Positions 7,810 through 16,746 of a stretch of DNA of 64,000 nt are shown here, piece after piece. Each line of letters begins with the position of its first letter. Positions within the stretch are counted from its first letter, which is position 1. The translations under genes and the position numbers were made by a program. This DNA is from Arthrobacter sp. ov118 (lineage in GTDB: Bacteria; Actinomycetota; Actinomycetes; Actinomycetales; Micrococcaceae). Below the pieces are notes generated by a model, which saw only the letters and a list, made by a program, of their open reading frames with translations, made no database searches and was not told where the DNA came from. The stretch spans positions 186,001 through 250,000 of the forward strand of contig NZ_FPAY01000001.1 of the NCBI RefSeq assembly GCF_900116495.1, given 5' to 3'.

Positions 7810-8694
7810 ATGAAGGCATTTTTGACCCGAAGGAAATCCCTTCTGGTTGCAGCATCCGCAGCACTGGCGCTCAGCCTGAGTGCCTGTGGCGGCAGCTCCC
7901 CCACGACCACCAACCCGCCCGTAGCGGAGAAGCCGAGCTTTGCCGCCGATTCCACCATGGCCAAGCTTGCGTCCGCCGGGAAGATCACCATCGGCACCAA
8001 GTTTGACCAGCCTCTCTTCGGCCAGAAGGGCCTCGACGGCAAGCCGGTTGGCTTCGACGTCGAAATCGGCAAGCTGATTGCCGCCAAGCTGGGCATCCCC
8101 GCCGACAAGATCGAGTGGGTTGAAACTGTCTCCGCCAACCGCGAGCAGTTCATCAAGCAGGGCAAGGTGGACATGATCGTCGCCACGTACACGATCAACG
8201 ACAAGCGCAAAAAAGAAGTCGACTTCGCCGGACCGTACTACGAGGCCGGTCAGGCCCTCATGGTGAACAAGGACAACAACACCATCACCAAGCCCGAGGA
8301 CGTCAAGGGCAAGAACGTCTGCTCCGTGACCGGATCCACTCCTGCCTCCACGATCGTCGAGAAGTATGGAGCTGTCCTGGTGCCGGCTGCGACCTATTCC
8401 GCCTGCCTGGAGCCGCTGCGGAACAAGCAGGTTGAAGCGATCACCACCGACAACGTCATCCTGGCCGGTTTCGTGGCCAAGGAGCCGGACGCCTTCAAGC
8501 TGGCCTCGGAGGAGACCTTCACCAAGGAGCCCTACGGCATCGGACTGAAGAAGGACGACACCGCCTTCCGCATGTGGATCAATGACCAGCTGGAGGCCTT
8601 CGACAAGGACGGGTCCTACAAGAAGGCCTGGGAAGACACCGCCGGCACGGTCATCAAGACCGCGCCCGCGCTCCCCACGATCGACCGTTACTAG
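7810..8694 (+). CDS. gluB: Glutamate ABC transporter substrate-binding lipoprotein
   Basis: The 294-residue protein begins with a lipoprotein signal (LSLSAC, lipid-modified Cys26) and contains the family 3 solute-binding fold (KITIGTKFDQPLFG, DVEIGKLIAAKLG, IVATYTINDKRKKEVDFAGP). It captures glutamate outside the membrane and passes it to GluCD. AAAGGAA precedes the ATG. A 98-base gap with a short GC-rich inverted repeat (CGGCGGCC elements near 8705-8745) separates it from gluC; this may adjust the ratio of binding protein to permeases. Confidence 0.93.
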   Translation: MKAFLTRRKSLLVAASAALALSLSACGGSSPTTTNPPVAEKPSFAADSTMAKLASAGKITIGTKFDQPLFGQKGLDGKPVGFDVEIGKLIAAKLGIPADKIEWVETVSANREQFIKQGKVDMIVATYTINDKRKKEVDFAGPYYEAGQALMVNKDNNTITKPEDVKGKNVCSVTGSTPASTIVEKYGAVLVPAATYSACLEPLRNKQVEAITTDNVILAGFVAKEPDAFKLASEETFTKEPYGIGLKKDDTAFRMWINDQLEAFDKDGSYKKAWEDTAGTVIKTAPALPTIDRY

Positions 8695-8792
8695 CCGGCT
8701 GTGGCGGCCGCCGGGCGTCGGATCTTCCGCAGCCCGGCGGCCGCCACTTCCGTCTTTCGCCTGAAATCCCCTCAACGCAGCTGAAGGAACCT

Positions 8793-9443
8793 ATGGACGT
8801 CATTATTGAAAACCTCCCCCAGTATTGGGACGGTTTTCTCCGAACCCTCTTCCTGTCCGTGGTCTCGGGGATTATCGCCTTGATCTTCGGCACCGTACTC
8901 GCGGCGGCCCGCGTCTCGCCCATCGCCGCGCTGCGCGGCTTCAGCATGGCGTACGTCGAGATCGTCCGGAACACCCCGCTGACCATCGCGTTCTTTTTCG
9001 CCGCAGTGGTTCTGCCCCGCCTCGGCGTCACGTTCCAGCAATTCGAGGTCGCCGCCATCATCGCGCTGAGCGCCTACACCTCGGCCTTCATCGCCGAGGC
9101 CGTCCGCTCCGGCGTGAACAGCGTCCCGGTCGGCCAGGCGGAGGCCGCCCGCAGCATCGGCATGAAGTTCAGCCAGGTGCTCTCCCTGATCATCCTGCCG
9201 CAGGCCCTGCGCACCGTGATCCCGCCGCTGATCAACATTCTGATCGCCCTGGTCAAGAACTCCTCGGTGGCCGGCGCGTTCTATGTGCTGGAACTCTTCG
9301 GCCAGGGCAAGCAGCTGGCCAACGCCAACGGCGACGTCGTCATGTGGGTTCTGGTCGGCGTCGCATTCTTCTACCTGCTGATAACCATCCCGCTTGGCTA
9401 CCTCGCCAGCGTCGTTGAACGAAAGGTGGCGATCGCACGATGA
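8793..9443 (+). CDS. gluC: Glutamate ABC transporter permease
   Basis: A 216-residue inner-membrane permease of the His/Glu/Gln/Arg type. It has about five membrane helices and the EAA-loop region SGVNSVPVGQAEAARSIGM (about residues 108-126), where the ATPase docks. YVEIVRNTPLTIAFFF is characteristic of polar amino-acid permeases. AAGGAACCT precedes the ATG. Its stop overlaps the start of gluD by four bases (ATGA). Confidence 0.92.
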   Translation: MDVIIENLPQYWDGFLRTLFLSVVSGIIALIFGTVLAAARVSPIAALRGFSMAYVEIVRNTPLTIAFFFAAVVLPRLGVTFQQFEVAAIIALSAYTSAFIAEAVRSGVNSVPVGQAEAARSIGMKFSQVLSLIILPQALRTVIPPLINILIALVKNSSVAGAFYVLELFGQGKQLANANGDVVMWVLVGVAFFYLLITIPLGYLASVVERKVAIAR

Positions 9444-10276
9444 GCTCTGTTCTCTATGACGTCCCCGGCCCCAAAGCCCGCCGGGTTTCGCTGATCGGCT
9501 CCATCATCGGCGTGATCGTGATCGGCGGCCTCCTCGTCCTGGCAGTTACGACCCTCGCCCAGCAGGGAATCTTCGACGCCAAACGCTGGGCGGTCTTCCA
9601 GCTTCCCGACGTCTGGGCCCTGATCGCCGCCGGCATCGGCGCCACGCTAGCCGCCGCGGCCGTATCGGCCGTGATTGCCTTCCCGCTGGGCCTGCTCCTG
9701 TGCCTGATGCGCATCTCGGACAACGCCTGGATCCGGGTGCCCACCAGGATCGTGCTGGAATTCCTGCGCGGCATGCCCGTGGTGCTCATGATGCTGTTCG
9801 TGCTGCTCGTCTTTGCCACCAGCTCGTTCATCGCTGTGGTGGCCGGGCTGGTGCTGTACAACTCGGCGATCTTTGCCGAGATCATCCGCGCCGGCGTCCA
9901 GTCGCTGCCCAAGGGCCAGCGCGAGGCCGGCCTGGCGATCGGCCTCACCAGCTTCCAGTCCCGGCTGACCATCGAACTGCCGCAGGCCATCAGGCGTATG
10001 CTGCCCTCCCTGGTCGCGCAGCTCGTGGTGCTGCTGAAGGACACCTCGCTCGGCTACATCGTCGCCTACGGCGAGCTGCTCCGGGCCGTCCAGGTCATGG
10101 CCGACTTCCTCGGCCCACAGTACCTGTTCCCGGTGTTCTTCGTGGCAGCGGCCATCTACATCGCGATCGACCTGGCGGTCTCCCGCCTGGCCATCTGGCT
10201 CGAACGCCGCGGCTCCAAGCGGGCCGCCGGGGGCGTGGCGCACGTGCCGGTCGCGGGTATTCCGGCCGCCAAGTAA
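9440..10276 (+). CDS. gluD: Glutamate ABC transporter permease
   Basis: A 278-residue second permease, pairing with GluC. It has an N-terminal extension before the transport domain, the motif VLEFLRGMPVVLMMLFVLL near residues 110-128, and an EAA loop (AGVQSLPKGQREAGLAIGL, about 153-171). The C-terminal ~25 residues are cytoplasmic and basic. It is the last gene of the operon; a strong bidirectional terminator follows, shared with convergent dapE. Confidence 0.92.
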   Translation: MSSVLYDVPGPKARRVSLIGSIIGVIVIGGLLVLAVTTLAQQGIFDAKRWAVFQLPDVWALIAAGIGATLAAAAVSAVIAFPLGLLLCLMRISDNAWIRVPTRIVLEFLRGMPVVLMMLFVLLVFATSSFIAVVAGLVLYNSAIFAEIIRAGVQSLPKGQREAGLAIGLTSFQSRLTIELPQAIRRMLPSLVAQLVVLLKDTSLGYIVAYGELLRAVQVMADFLGPQYLFPVFFVAAAIYIAIDLAVSRLAIWLERRGSKRAAGGVAHVPVAGIPAAK

Positions 10277-10288
10277 GCCGTCCCACCA

Positions 10289-10326
10289 AAAAGGGTCCGG
10301 AACCTCTCGAAAGTTCCGGACCCTTT
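10289..10326. terminator. Bidirectional terminator between gluD and dapE
   Basis: AAGGGTCCGGAAC pairs with GTTCCGGACCCTT (an inner base is imperfect) around a short loop, with A and T runs at the feet. It lies between two convergent genes. Confidence 0.85.
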
Positions 10327-10362
10327 GTGCGTTGCGCGCTGTGTCTTTTGCGGTGTGTCTTG

Positions 10363-11565
10363 CTAGGCGCTGAGCCAGGTCCGGAGCGCCCGCAGGCATT
10401 CCCGGATCGCGTCCGCCTCGACGTGCTCGTTGTCCTTGTGGGCCAGCAGCGCGTCGCCGGGCCCAAAGTTCACCGCGGGGATCCCCAGTTCGCTGAACCG
10501 CGCGACGTCGGTCCAGCCGTATTTGGGCTTCGGCTCAGCGCCAACGGCGGCGACGAACGACGCGGCGGCCGGGTGGTTCAGTCCCGGCCGCGCACCGGCG
10601 GCACCGTCCGTGCGGACGACGTCGAATCCGTCCAGCAGGTCCCGCACATGCGCCTCGGCCCCGTCCGGTGACTTGTCCGGCGCGAAGCGGTAGTTGATTT
10701 CGACGACGCATTTGTCGGGGATGACGTTTCCGGCCGTGCCGCCGTGAATCTTCACGGCGTTGAGGCTTTCGCGGTAGTCGAGGCCGTCAACCGTCACGGT
10801 CTGCGGCTCGTACGCCGCCAGCCGGTCCAGGATGGGGGCCGCGGCGTGGATCGCGTTGCTGCCCATCCAGGCCCGGGCCGAGTGGGCTGCCTCGCCGAGG
10901 GTGGTCACCTCGAAGCGGATGGTGCCGTTGCAGCCTCCCTCCACCGTCCCGTCGGTCGGCTCGAGCAGGATCGCGAAGTCCCCGCCCAGCAGCGATCCGT
11001 GGTTGCGGACCAGCCGGCCCAGTCCGCTCTTCACCGCCTCGACTTCCTCGTGGTCGTAAAAAACGAACGTGACGTCCTTGTCCGGCTCCGCCCCGCCGTC
11101 GAACATCGTTGCAGCCAGCGCCAGCTGCACGGCGACGCCACCCTTCATGTCCGTGGCGCCGCGGCCGTACAGGATGCCCTCCCCCGGCGCACCGGAGGGC
11201 CAATAGGTTGGGACGGTCCCGAGGGAGCCTTCGGTGGTGGGGAGCGGGACCGTGTCCAGGTGCCCGGCGAGGATCACCCGCTCGGCGCGGCCGAGGTTAG
11301 TGCGGGCGATGATCGAGTCGCCGTCGCGGACCAGCTCCAGTTGCGGCAGCATGCTGAGGGCTTGCTCCACGGCATCGGCCAGGACCTTCTCATTGCCGGA
11401 CACGCTGTTGACGTCGATCAGGGCCGCCGTGAGCAGGGCGACGTCCTGGCGAAGGTCAAGGTGGACGGCGCTGGAGGCCGCGCTGGCGGCGGTGGAGACG
11501 GCGGCGCTGGAGGCCGTGCGGACGGTGTCGGCGCCGGTGGGGGTGCGGGGGTTCGTCGGGGTCAC
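10363..11565 (-). CDS. dapE: Succinyl-diaminopimelate desuccinylase
   Basis: This 400-residue M20-family metallopeptidase removes succinate from N-succinyl-LL-diaminopimelate in the lysine/meso-DAP pathway. Metal-binding and catalytic motifs are visible: AGHLDTVP, GRGATDMKGG, and the Glu pair in YDHEEVE, then ILLEPTDG and the late LLAHKDNEHV. The N-terminal ~35 residues are an Ala/Ser-rich extension. The GTG at 11565 is chosen since the longer frame continues antisense through dapD. It is divergent from dapD with 129 bases between. Confidence 0.9.
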   Translation of the reverse strand: MTPTNPRTPTGADTVRTASSAAVSTAASAASSAVHLDLRQDVALLTAALIDVNSVSGNEKVLADAVEQALSMLPQLELVRDGDSIIARTNLGRAERVILAGHLDTVPLPTTEGSLGTVPTYWPSGAPGEGILYGRGATDMKGGVAVQLALAATMFDGGAEPDKDVTFVFYDHEEVEAVKSGLGRLVRNHGSLLGGDFAILLEPTDGTVEGGCNGTIRFEVTTLGEAAHSARAWMGSNAIHAAAPILDRLAAYEPQTVTVDGLDYRESLNAVKIHGGTAGNVIPDKCVVEINYRFAPDKSPDGAEAHVRDLLDGFDVVRTDGAAGARPGLNHPAAASFVAAVGAEPKPKYGWTDVARFSELGIPAVNFGPGDALLAHKDNEHVEADAIRECLRALRTWLSA

Positions 11566-11682
11566 CGTTCCACTGTATCCCTCCCCCGCAGCTGCCCGGC
11601 GCCCTCCCACTGAGGCGTCATGGCGGCCCCGCTGCGACTCAGTTGGGCTGTCATGAGTTTCAGCCCGCGCGGACGCCCTCGT

Positions 11683-11688
11683 TAGACT
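11683..11688 (+). promoter_or_regulatory. Probable -10 element of dapD (leaderless type)
   Basis: TAGACT, then six bases, then the dapD ATG at 11695. The GGAG in the gap lies too close to the ATG to be a good ribosome-binding site. Confidence 0.4.
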
Positions 11689-11694
11689 TGGAGC

Positions 11695-12717
11695 ATGACT
11701 GAAACTGCTGCTTCCGCTGTGCCCGCCGACGCCCGCCCCGACGCCCGTTCTGCCTTCGGCTATGGGGTGGCCACCGTGTCCACCCGCAACGGTGAAGCCA
11801 CCGTGCTGGACGTCTGGTTTCCGGCACCGGCCCTCGGAATCGCGGCCGAGCATCTGCGCGACGTGGCGAATGCGGACCAGTCGCTGATCGACGTCGCCGC
11901 GAACGGCACCGACCCGGACCGCGGCACGGAGCAGCAGGTCGTGTTCGCCCAGATCAACCTCGACGAGGCACCGGCAGACACGGCGGACGCCTACCTTCGC
12001 CTGCACCTGCTCTCGCACCGGCTCGTCCAGCCCAACAGCATCAACCTGGACGGCATCTTCGGCAAGCTCCCCAACGTGGTGTGGACCAACTTCGGCCCCG
12101 CGGCCGTGGAGGACTTCGAGCTCACCCGTGCACGCCTGCGCAAGCGCGGGGCCGTCACCGTCTTCGGCGTCGACAAGTTCCCCCGCATGGTGGACTACGT
12201 AGTGCCCTCCGGTGTCCGGATCGCCGACGCCGGCCGGGTCCGGCTCGGCGCGCACCTTGCCGAAGGCACCACGGTCATGCACGAGGGCTTTGTGAACTTC
12301 AACGCCGGAACGCTGGGCACCTCCATGGTCGAGGGCCGGATCTCGGCTGGCGTCGTCGCCGGCGACGGGTCCGACGTCGGCGGTGGTGCCTCGATCATGG
12401 GCACCCTCTCCGGCGGCGGCAAGGAGAAGATCGCCATCGGGGAGCGGGTCCTGCTGGGCGCCAACTCCGGCGTGGGCATCAGCCTGGGCGATGATTCCGT
12501 GGTGGAGGCCGGCCTGTACGTCACCGCGGGCACCCGCGTGCGTGTCATCGGCCCGCGGGATGCCGAGGGCGAGGACACCAGCCAGGTGGTGAAGGCCGTG
12601 GAGCTTTCCGGGGTTCCCAACCTGCTGTTCCGCCGCAACTCCACCACCGGCGCCGTCGAAGCGCTGCCGCGCAAGGGCCAGACCGTGGAACTCAACGCGG
12701 ACCTGCACGCCAACTGA
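11695..12717 (+). CDS. dapD: Tetrahydrodipicolinate N-succinyltransferase
   Basis: A 340-residue actinobacterial-type DapD. It transfers succinyl from succinyl-CoA to tetrahydrodipicolinate, the step that commits to the succinylase branch of lysine and DAP synthesis. The C-terminal half shows the left-handed beta-helix repeats (VRIADAGRVRLGAHLAEGT, GRISAGVVAGDGSDVGGGA, GERVLLGANSGVGISLGD). The N-terminal half has the actinobacteria-specific domain (FGYGVATVS). dapE is divergent and dapC is about 5 kb downstream, so three of the four succinylase-branch enzymes are in the window. Tandem hairpins follow the stop. Confidence 0.94.
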   Translation: MTETAASAVPADARPDARSAFGYGVATVSTRNGEATVLDVWFPAPALGIAAEHLRDVANADQSLIDVAANGTDPDRGTEQQVVFAQINLDEAPADTADAYLRLHLLSHRLVQPNSINLDGIFGKLPNVVWTNFGPAAVEDFELTRARLRKRGAVTVFGVDKFPRMVDYVVPSGVRIADAGRVRLGAHLAEGTTVMHEGFVNFNAGTLGTSMVEGRISAGVVAGDGSDVGGGASIMGTLSGGGKEKIAIGERVLLGANSGVGISLGDDSVVEAGLYVTAGTRVRVIGPRDAEGEDTSQVVKAVELSGVPNLLFRRNSTTGAVEALPRKGQTVELNADLHAN

Positions 12718-12762
12718 CCGTACCGGCTGGTACGGTATGGCGGGCGGTGAGAACCGCCCGCC
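12717..12762 (+). terminator. Tandem hairpins after dapD
   Basis: Two perfect stem-loops follow the stop codon at once: ACCGTACC/GGTACGGT (12717-12736) and GGCGGGCGGT/ACCGCCCGCC with a GAGA loop (12739-12762). No T tract follows, so termination may be of the GC-hairpin type or Rho-assisted. Confidence 0.6.
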
Positions 12763-12816
12763 AGGGACAGTCCCGACGATGTAGCAGCCCGAAAGGGCCT
12801 GAGGGAGTTAGTTTTC

Positions 12817-13668
12817 GTGGCACGACGAGGGAGCTGGCGGCGCCGGATCGTCCTTCTGCTGACCCTTGCGATGGTCGCCGGCGCGGTCTACACCGCGGTG
12901 GCGTTCCTGCAGCGCTCGGAGACGCTGGTCACCGAACGCTGCACGGCCGCCGGCAGCGGAGGCGATGACCTCGCGACAGACCAGGCGGCCAATGCTGCTC
13001 TCATCACTGCCGTGGCGGTCCGGCGAGGGCTTCCTGCCCGGGCCGCCAGCATCGCACTGGCCACCTCGATGCAGGAATCCAAGCTGCGCAACATCGGCCA
13101 TGGGGACCAGGCCGGCCCCGACTCGCGCGGGCTGTTCCAGCAGCGGCCCTCGCAGGGCTGGGGGACGACGGCGCAGGTGATGGACCCCTACCACGCAAGC
13201 AATGCCTTTTACGATGCACTCGTGGAGATTTCGGGCTACCAGACGCTGGACATCACCGACGCCGCCCAGCAGGTCCAGCATTCGGCCTTCCCGGCCGCCT
13301 ATGCCCGGCATGAGGAAATGGCGCGTGCGTTCGCCTCTGCCCTCAGCGGCCAAACGCCGGCGGGCCTGGACTGCTCGCTGCGTTCCCCCGACTCCGCCGG
13401 CGATCCGGCCACTGTCACGGAGGAAATGACCGCAGCGCTCGGCGTCGTCCCCACGTCCACCGACGGCAGGACCGTGCTGGTGGAGGCTTCAGGCACCCGG
13501 GCCTGGTCGGTGGCCCAGTGGGCCGTGGCCAACGCCAAAGCGCTCTCCATCACCAGGATCGACGTCGAAGGCCAATCCTGGAACAGGCAGTCCCGCAAAG
13601 GCTGGCAGCCCGCGCAGGTCCCCGCCGGGCTGGTCCGGGTGACGGTCGCCGACGCGCCCGGCAACTAG
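12817..13668 (+). CDS. Membrane-anchored lysozyme-like (transglycosylase-like) secreted protein
   Basis: The 283-residue product has a basic N-terminus and one membrane helix (about residues 8-28). An external region follows, with SIALATSMQESKLRNIGHGD near residues 72-91 and SRGLFQQRPSQGWG near 99-112. The Glu in QESKLRN followed by GLFQ resembles the catalytic region of SLT/lysozyme-fold peptidoglycan enzymes. A C-terminal segment (about 215-280, WSVAQWAVANAKALSI, GWQPAQVPAGLVRVTV) resembles domains in NlpC- or stress-related actinobacterial proteins. Database entries often call such proteins 'heavy metal transporter', which the sequence does not support. Start is GTG at 12817. Enzymatic activity is an inference. 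Confidence 0.65.
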   Translation: MARRGSWRRRIVLLLTLAMVAGAVYTAVAFLQRSETLVTERCTAAGSGGDDLATDQAANAALITAVAVRRGLPARAASIALATSMQESKLRNIGHGDQAGPDSRGLFQQRPSQGWGTTAQVMDPYHASNAFYDALVEISGYQTLDITDAAQQVQHSAFPAAYARHEEMARAFASALSGQTPAGLDCSLRSPDSAGDPATVTEEMTAALGVVPTSTDGRTVLVEASGTRAWSVAQWAVANAKALSITRIDVEGQSWNRQSRKGWQPAQVPAGLVRVTVADAPGN

Positions 13669-13726
13669 CCGCTTTCCCCTGGCGTCCAGCCGCCGACTGC
13701 AACGCGGCCCCGAGCACCGAAGCGGC

Positions 13727-14338
13727 TCACACGAGAAGATCCACCACCGGCTGCACGTAGCTGCGGAACAGCTCCCGCTCCGATAACAGCTCGTGGCTCA
13801 TGATCATCTTGTCCGGCTCGAGGTACCAGGCCCGCGGCTCGGCCAGCGGGAGTTCGATAATTGTCAGGCTGAAATCCCTGGCGGGGCGGCCAACATCCAG
13901 CAGTCGGTCCTCCACCATGTCCGCCAGCAGCTGGTTGTTGCTGTTGGCTTCGCGTTCCGCTTCCAGGGCCACGTATTCCCCGCGGCGTTCCCGTGCCCAC
14001 GTCAGGGCGGCGCCGAAGTGCGCCTGCAGCACCCGGCGGAGCGCCGGTGAATTGCTGAACGCGCGGAAACCCGGCGGAGAAAGCTCCGGCGACATGTCCG
14101 GATGGGCCTTCAGGAGCTGATCCCACCACGCCTCCCACTCGGTCCTGAGCGCGGCGGCCCCGCCCACCTCGCCGATCAGATGCGTATGGTCCGCCGCCCG
14201 GATCTTCGGCGCGACGTGACAGAGTGCCGGGTGCCCCGCGGTGTCCAGTCCGGCGGCGTCACGGACATAAAGGGCAATGAGCATGGGACCAGAAGTATCC
14301 ATGGTGATCCGCCAGCCAGGTCCGCCGGTGTGATGCAT
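13727..14338 (-). CDS. Conserved hypothetical protein, soluble, about 200 residues
   Basis: I do not recognise this family. The 203-residue protein has no membrane helix or signal peptide. It is rich in Glu, Trp and Arg in a probably helical centre (EWEAWWDQLLKAHPDM, TWARERRGEYVALEAERE). Its C-terminal part reads YLEPDKMIMSHELLSERELF. The ATG at 14338 is supported by GGGAGG eight bases upstream; an internal ATG at residue 13 is possible. It is transcribed from the same strand as, and just after, the TetR gene, so the two may be co-transcribed. Confidence 0.6.
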   Translation of the reverse strand: MHHTGGPGWRITMDTSGPMLIALYVRDAAGLDTAGHPALCHVAPKIRAADHTHLIGEVGGAAALRTEWEAWWDQLLKAHPDMSPELSPPGFRAFSNSPALRRVLQAHFGAALTWARERRGEYVALEAEREANSNNQLLADMVEDRLLDVGRPARDFSLTIIELPLAEPRAWYLEPDKMIMSHELLSERELFRSYVQPVVDLLV

Positions 14339-14396
14339 CCAATTGCCTCCCTTGGCAAGACGTACGTTCCCAGTCTAATCCTGATGTTATTGCACG

Positions 14397-15062
14397 TTAA
14401 CGGGTGGTCGGCCCGCCAGCCACCCTTCGGTTTAGGCCTTCCAGATGGGCCTCCAGCACGTCCCTGCACATCGCGGCTGTCATCCATTCCGGCTGCAGGA
14501 GGGCGTGCATCGTCAGCCCGTCGAGGATGGCCAGCAACAGTTCGGCTTCCGTGACGAGCACCTGCTGATCGACGCCGCCCGCGGCATCCCCGGCGGCGTC
14601 GGCGCCGCCCGCGGCCAGGCCCAGGATGAGGCCGCCCACCACCGCTGCCACCGCGCGATGGCTTCGATCGGCCTCCGCGGCCAACAACGGCTTTGTCCTG
14701 GCGGCATTCTTGAACGCCATCCAGACGCAGGCATCGACCGCCCGTTCCTCATCCAGCGGGAGAAACTCCTCCAGAAGCCCCATCACGGCGCTGTGGTGTT
14801 CCGCCGACCGTGGCGTCAGGTCGGCCAGCCGGGAGTCCGCGGCGGCGAGGCGACCGGTGATCCGGTCCACCACCACCGCGAAGGCATGGGAGAGCAGCTC
14901 GTCGCTGCTGGCGAAATAGTGCCGCACCGAGCCGACGGCCAGTTGCGCCTCATCGGCGACTTCCCGCAGGGAGGCCCGCTCGAGACCGTCGGCAGCGACG
15001 ATCCTGAAGACCGCGTCAACTACTTCCTGGCGCCGGATTGCGGCGTCGACAAATTTGGGCAC
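14397..15062 (-). CDS. TetR-family transcriptional regulator
   Basis: 221 residues. The N-terminal helix-turn-helix lies at about residues 12-50 (VFRIVAADGLERASLREVAD, then AVGSVRHYFASSDELL), typical of TetR/AcrR repressors. The C-terminal ligand domain has an Ala/Gly-rich internal stretch (GLAAGGADAAGDAAGG) that may be a flexible insertion. GTG at 15062 is the start. The likely targets are its own gene and the hypothetical gene 58 bases downstream; the ligand is unknown. Confidence 0.85.
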   Translation of the reverse strand: MPKFVDAAIRRQEVVDAVFRIVAADGLERASLREVADEAQLAVGSVRHYFASSDELLSHAFAVVVDRITGRLAAADSRLADLTPRSAEHHSAVMGLLEEFLPLDEERAVDACVWMAFKNAARTKPLLAAEADRSHRAVAAVVGGLILGLAAGGADAAGDAAGGVDQQVLVTEAELLLAILDGLTMHALLQPEWMTAAMCRDVLEAHLEGLNRRVAGGPTTR

Positions 15063-15152
15063 TGGTCTTTTTTAGCATGTTCGTGTCACTGCCGCGCCGG
15101 GGCGCACCGGCGCCCCCAGGGGGCGTCGCGCACATCACAGGGGCACGGGTGG

Positions 15153-15198
15153 ACGACGCCGGCCGCGCACCTCAGCGGAGGTGCGCGGCCGACGTCGT
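15153..15198 (-). terminator. Terminator after citrate synthase gene
   Basis: GGCCGCGCACCT pairs with AGGTGCGCGGCC around a six-base loop. After a two-base bulge the outer arms ACGACG/CGTCGT extend the stem. It lies downstream of gltA on the minus strand; no long T run follows. Confidence 0.6.
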
Positions 15199-15234
15199 GC
15201 TCGCTGTGCTGCGGGGCCGTGAAACGGCTGCGCG

Positions 15235-16518
15235 CTAGAGCGAGGGGTAGTTGCGTTCCGGTTCGCCGATGTACAGCTGGCGCGGGCGGCCGATCTTGGT
15301 GTTGGGGTCGCTGATCATCTCGCGCCACTGGGCGATCCAGCCCGGCAGGCGTCCGATGGCGAACAGCACCGTGAACATCTTTTCCGGGAAGCCCATGGCC
15401 TTGTAGATCAGGCCGGTGTAGAAGTCCACGTTGGGGTAGAGCTTGCGCTGGATGAAGTAATCATCGCCCAGGGCCTTCTCTTCCAGGCGCATGGCGATGT
15501 CCAGGAGCTCGTCGTTGCCGCCAAGCTTGCTGAGGACTTCGTGCGCCGTGGCCTTGATGATCTTGGCGCGGGGATCGTAGTTCTTGTAGACACGGTGCCC
15601 GAAGCCCATGAGGCGGACGCCGTCTTCCTTGTTCTTGACCTTCTCCATGTAGTCCTCGGGCTTGACGCCGTCGGACTGGATCTGGCGCAGCATCTTCAGG
15701 ACCGCCTCGTTGGCGCCGCCGTGCGCGGGGCCGAAGAGGGCGTTGATGCCGGCGGAGACGGACGCAAACAGGTTGGCGTTCGAGGAGCCGACCAGGCGGA
15801 CCGTGGAGGTGGAACAGTTCTGCTCGTGGTCAGCGTGCAGGATCAGCAGCAGGTCCAGAGCCTTGGCGATGACCGGGTCGACCTCGTACTGCTCGGCCGG
15901 CAGACCGAAGCTCAGGCGCAGGAAGTTCTCCACGAGGTTCATCGAGTTGTCCGGGTACAGCATGGGCTGGCCGATGGACTTCTTGTGGGCGTATGCGGCA
16001 ATGACCGGCATCTTGGCCATGAGGCGGATGGTGGATACTTCCACCTGCTCGGCGTTGAACGGATCCAGCGAGTCCTGGTAGAACGTCGAGAGCGCGGACA
16101 CGGCCGAGGACAGGACCGGCATCGGGTGCGCGTCGCGGGGGAAGCCGCTGAAGAAGCCCTTGAGTTCTTCGTGCAGCAGGGTGTGGTGGCGGATCCGCTG
16201 GTCGAAGGATTCCAGCTCGGCCGGGGTCGGCAGGTTGCCGTAGATCAGCAGGTAGGAAACTTCCAGGAAGCTCGAGTGCTGGGCCAGCTGCTCGATCGGG
16301 TAGCCGCGGTAGCGCAGGATGCCCGCGTCACCGTCAATGTAGGTGATGGCCGAGGTGGTGGCCGCGGTGTTCATGAAACCGGGGTCGAACGCGACGGCGC
16401 CGGTCTGCTTCAGCAGCTTGGAAACGTCGTAGCCTTCGTTCCCCTCTACAACCTGGATGCGCGGGAGTTCGAGTTCGCCGCCGGCATGGCGCAGGGTTGC
16501 GCTGGTGGTTTCAGTCAT
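15235..16518 (-). CDS. gltA: Citrate synthase
   Basis: The 427-residue type II citrate synthase condenses oxaloacetate with acetyl-CoA at the entry of the TCA cycle. Family motifs are present: LRYRGYPIEQLA, DHEQNCSTSTVRLVGSS, FGPAHGGANEAVLKML (catalytic His) and MGFGHRVYKNYDPRA (second His). Length fits hexameric bacterial enzymes. GAGGAGACTCC precedes the ATG. The 228 bases upstream, before the dapC end, contain a 12-bp palindrome (16719-16730) of unknown role. Confidence 0.95.
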   Translation of the reverse strand: MTETTSATLRHAGGELELPRIQVVEGNEGYDVSKLLKQTGAVAFDPGFMNTAATTSAITYIDGDAGILRYRGYPIEQLAQHSSFLEVSYLLIYGNLPTPAELESFDQRIRHHTLLHEELKGFFSGFPRDAHPMPVLSSAVSALSTFYQDSLDPFNAEQVEVSTIRLMAKMPVIAAYAHKKSIGQPMLYPDNSMNLVENFLRLSFGLPAEQYEVDPVIAKALDLLLILHADHEQNCSTSTVRLVGSSNANLFASVSAGINALFGPAHGGANEAVLKMLRQIQSDGVKPEDYMEKVKNKEDGVRLMGFGHRVYKNYDPRAKIIKATAHEVLSKLGGNDELLDIAMRLEEKALGDDYFIQRKLYPNVDFYTGLIYKAMGFPEKMFTVLFAIGRLPGWIAQWREMISDPNTKIGRPRQLYIGEPERNYPSL

Positions 16519-16718
16519 GGAGTCTCCTCATGAGGCTTCGGGGCCTCTGTCGAAAGCTGGTCCAACATCTGGTGAAGCTGCCCGCGGCTCCTGCATGGAC
16601 AGGATTTCCAAAGGCTGCGCTGCCTTCTTGTGGAAAGCCACCATTGATCGTCAGTTAAAAAGTACCTTTAGTTCGCGGGTGGCACTAATCCGAGGGTCCG
16701 CAAAAACGCCGAAACTGC

Positions 16719-16730
16719 GCCACATGTGGC
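16719..16730. promoter_or_regulatory. Perfect 12-bp palindrome GCCACATGTGGC upstream of gltA
   Basis: A lone perfect palindrome lies 200 bases before gltA and just beyond the dapC stop. It could be an operator of gltA. It does not match the Crp/GlxR pattern TGTGA-N6-TCACA. Confidence 0.3.
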
Positions 16731-16746
16731 ACTCGTCACAGCATTG

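Noticed and set aside
6963..8210. 415-residue minus-strand frame
   Set aside because: Antisense to gluA and gluB with no family similarity.
10363..12708. 781-residue minus-strand frame
   Set aside because: Only its last 400 codons are dapE; the rest is antisense to dapD, whose plus-strand product is unmistakable.
13667..13729. AGCCGCTT/AAGCGGCT inverted repeat as a terminator
   Set aside because: The arms are separated by more than 40 bases and there is no T run.
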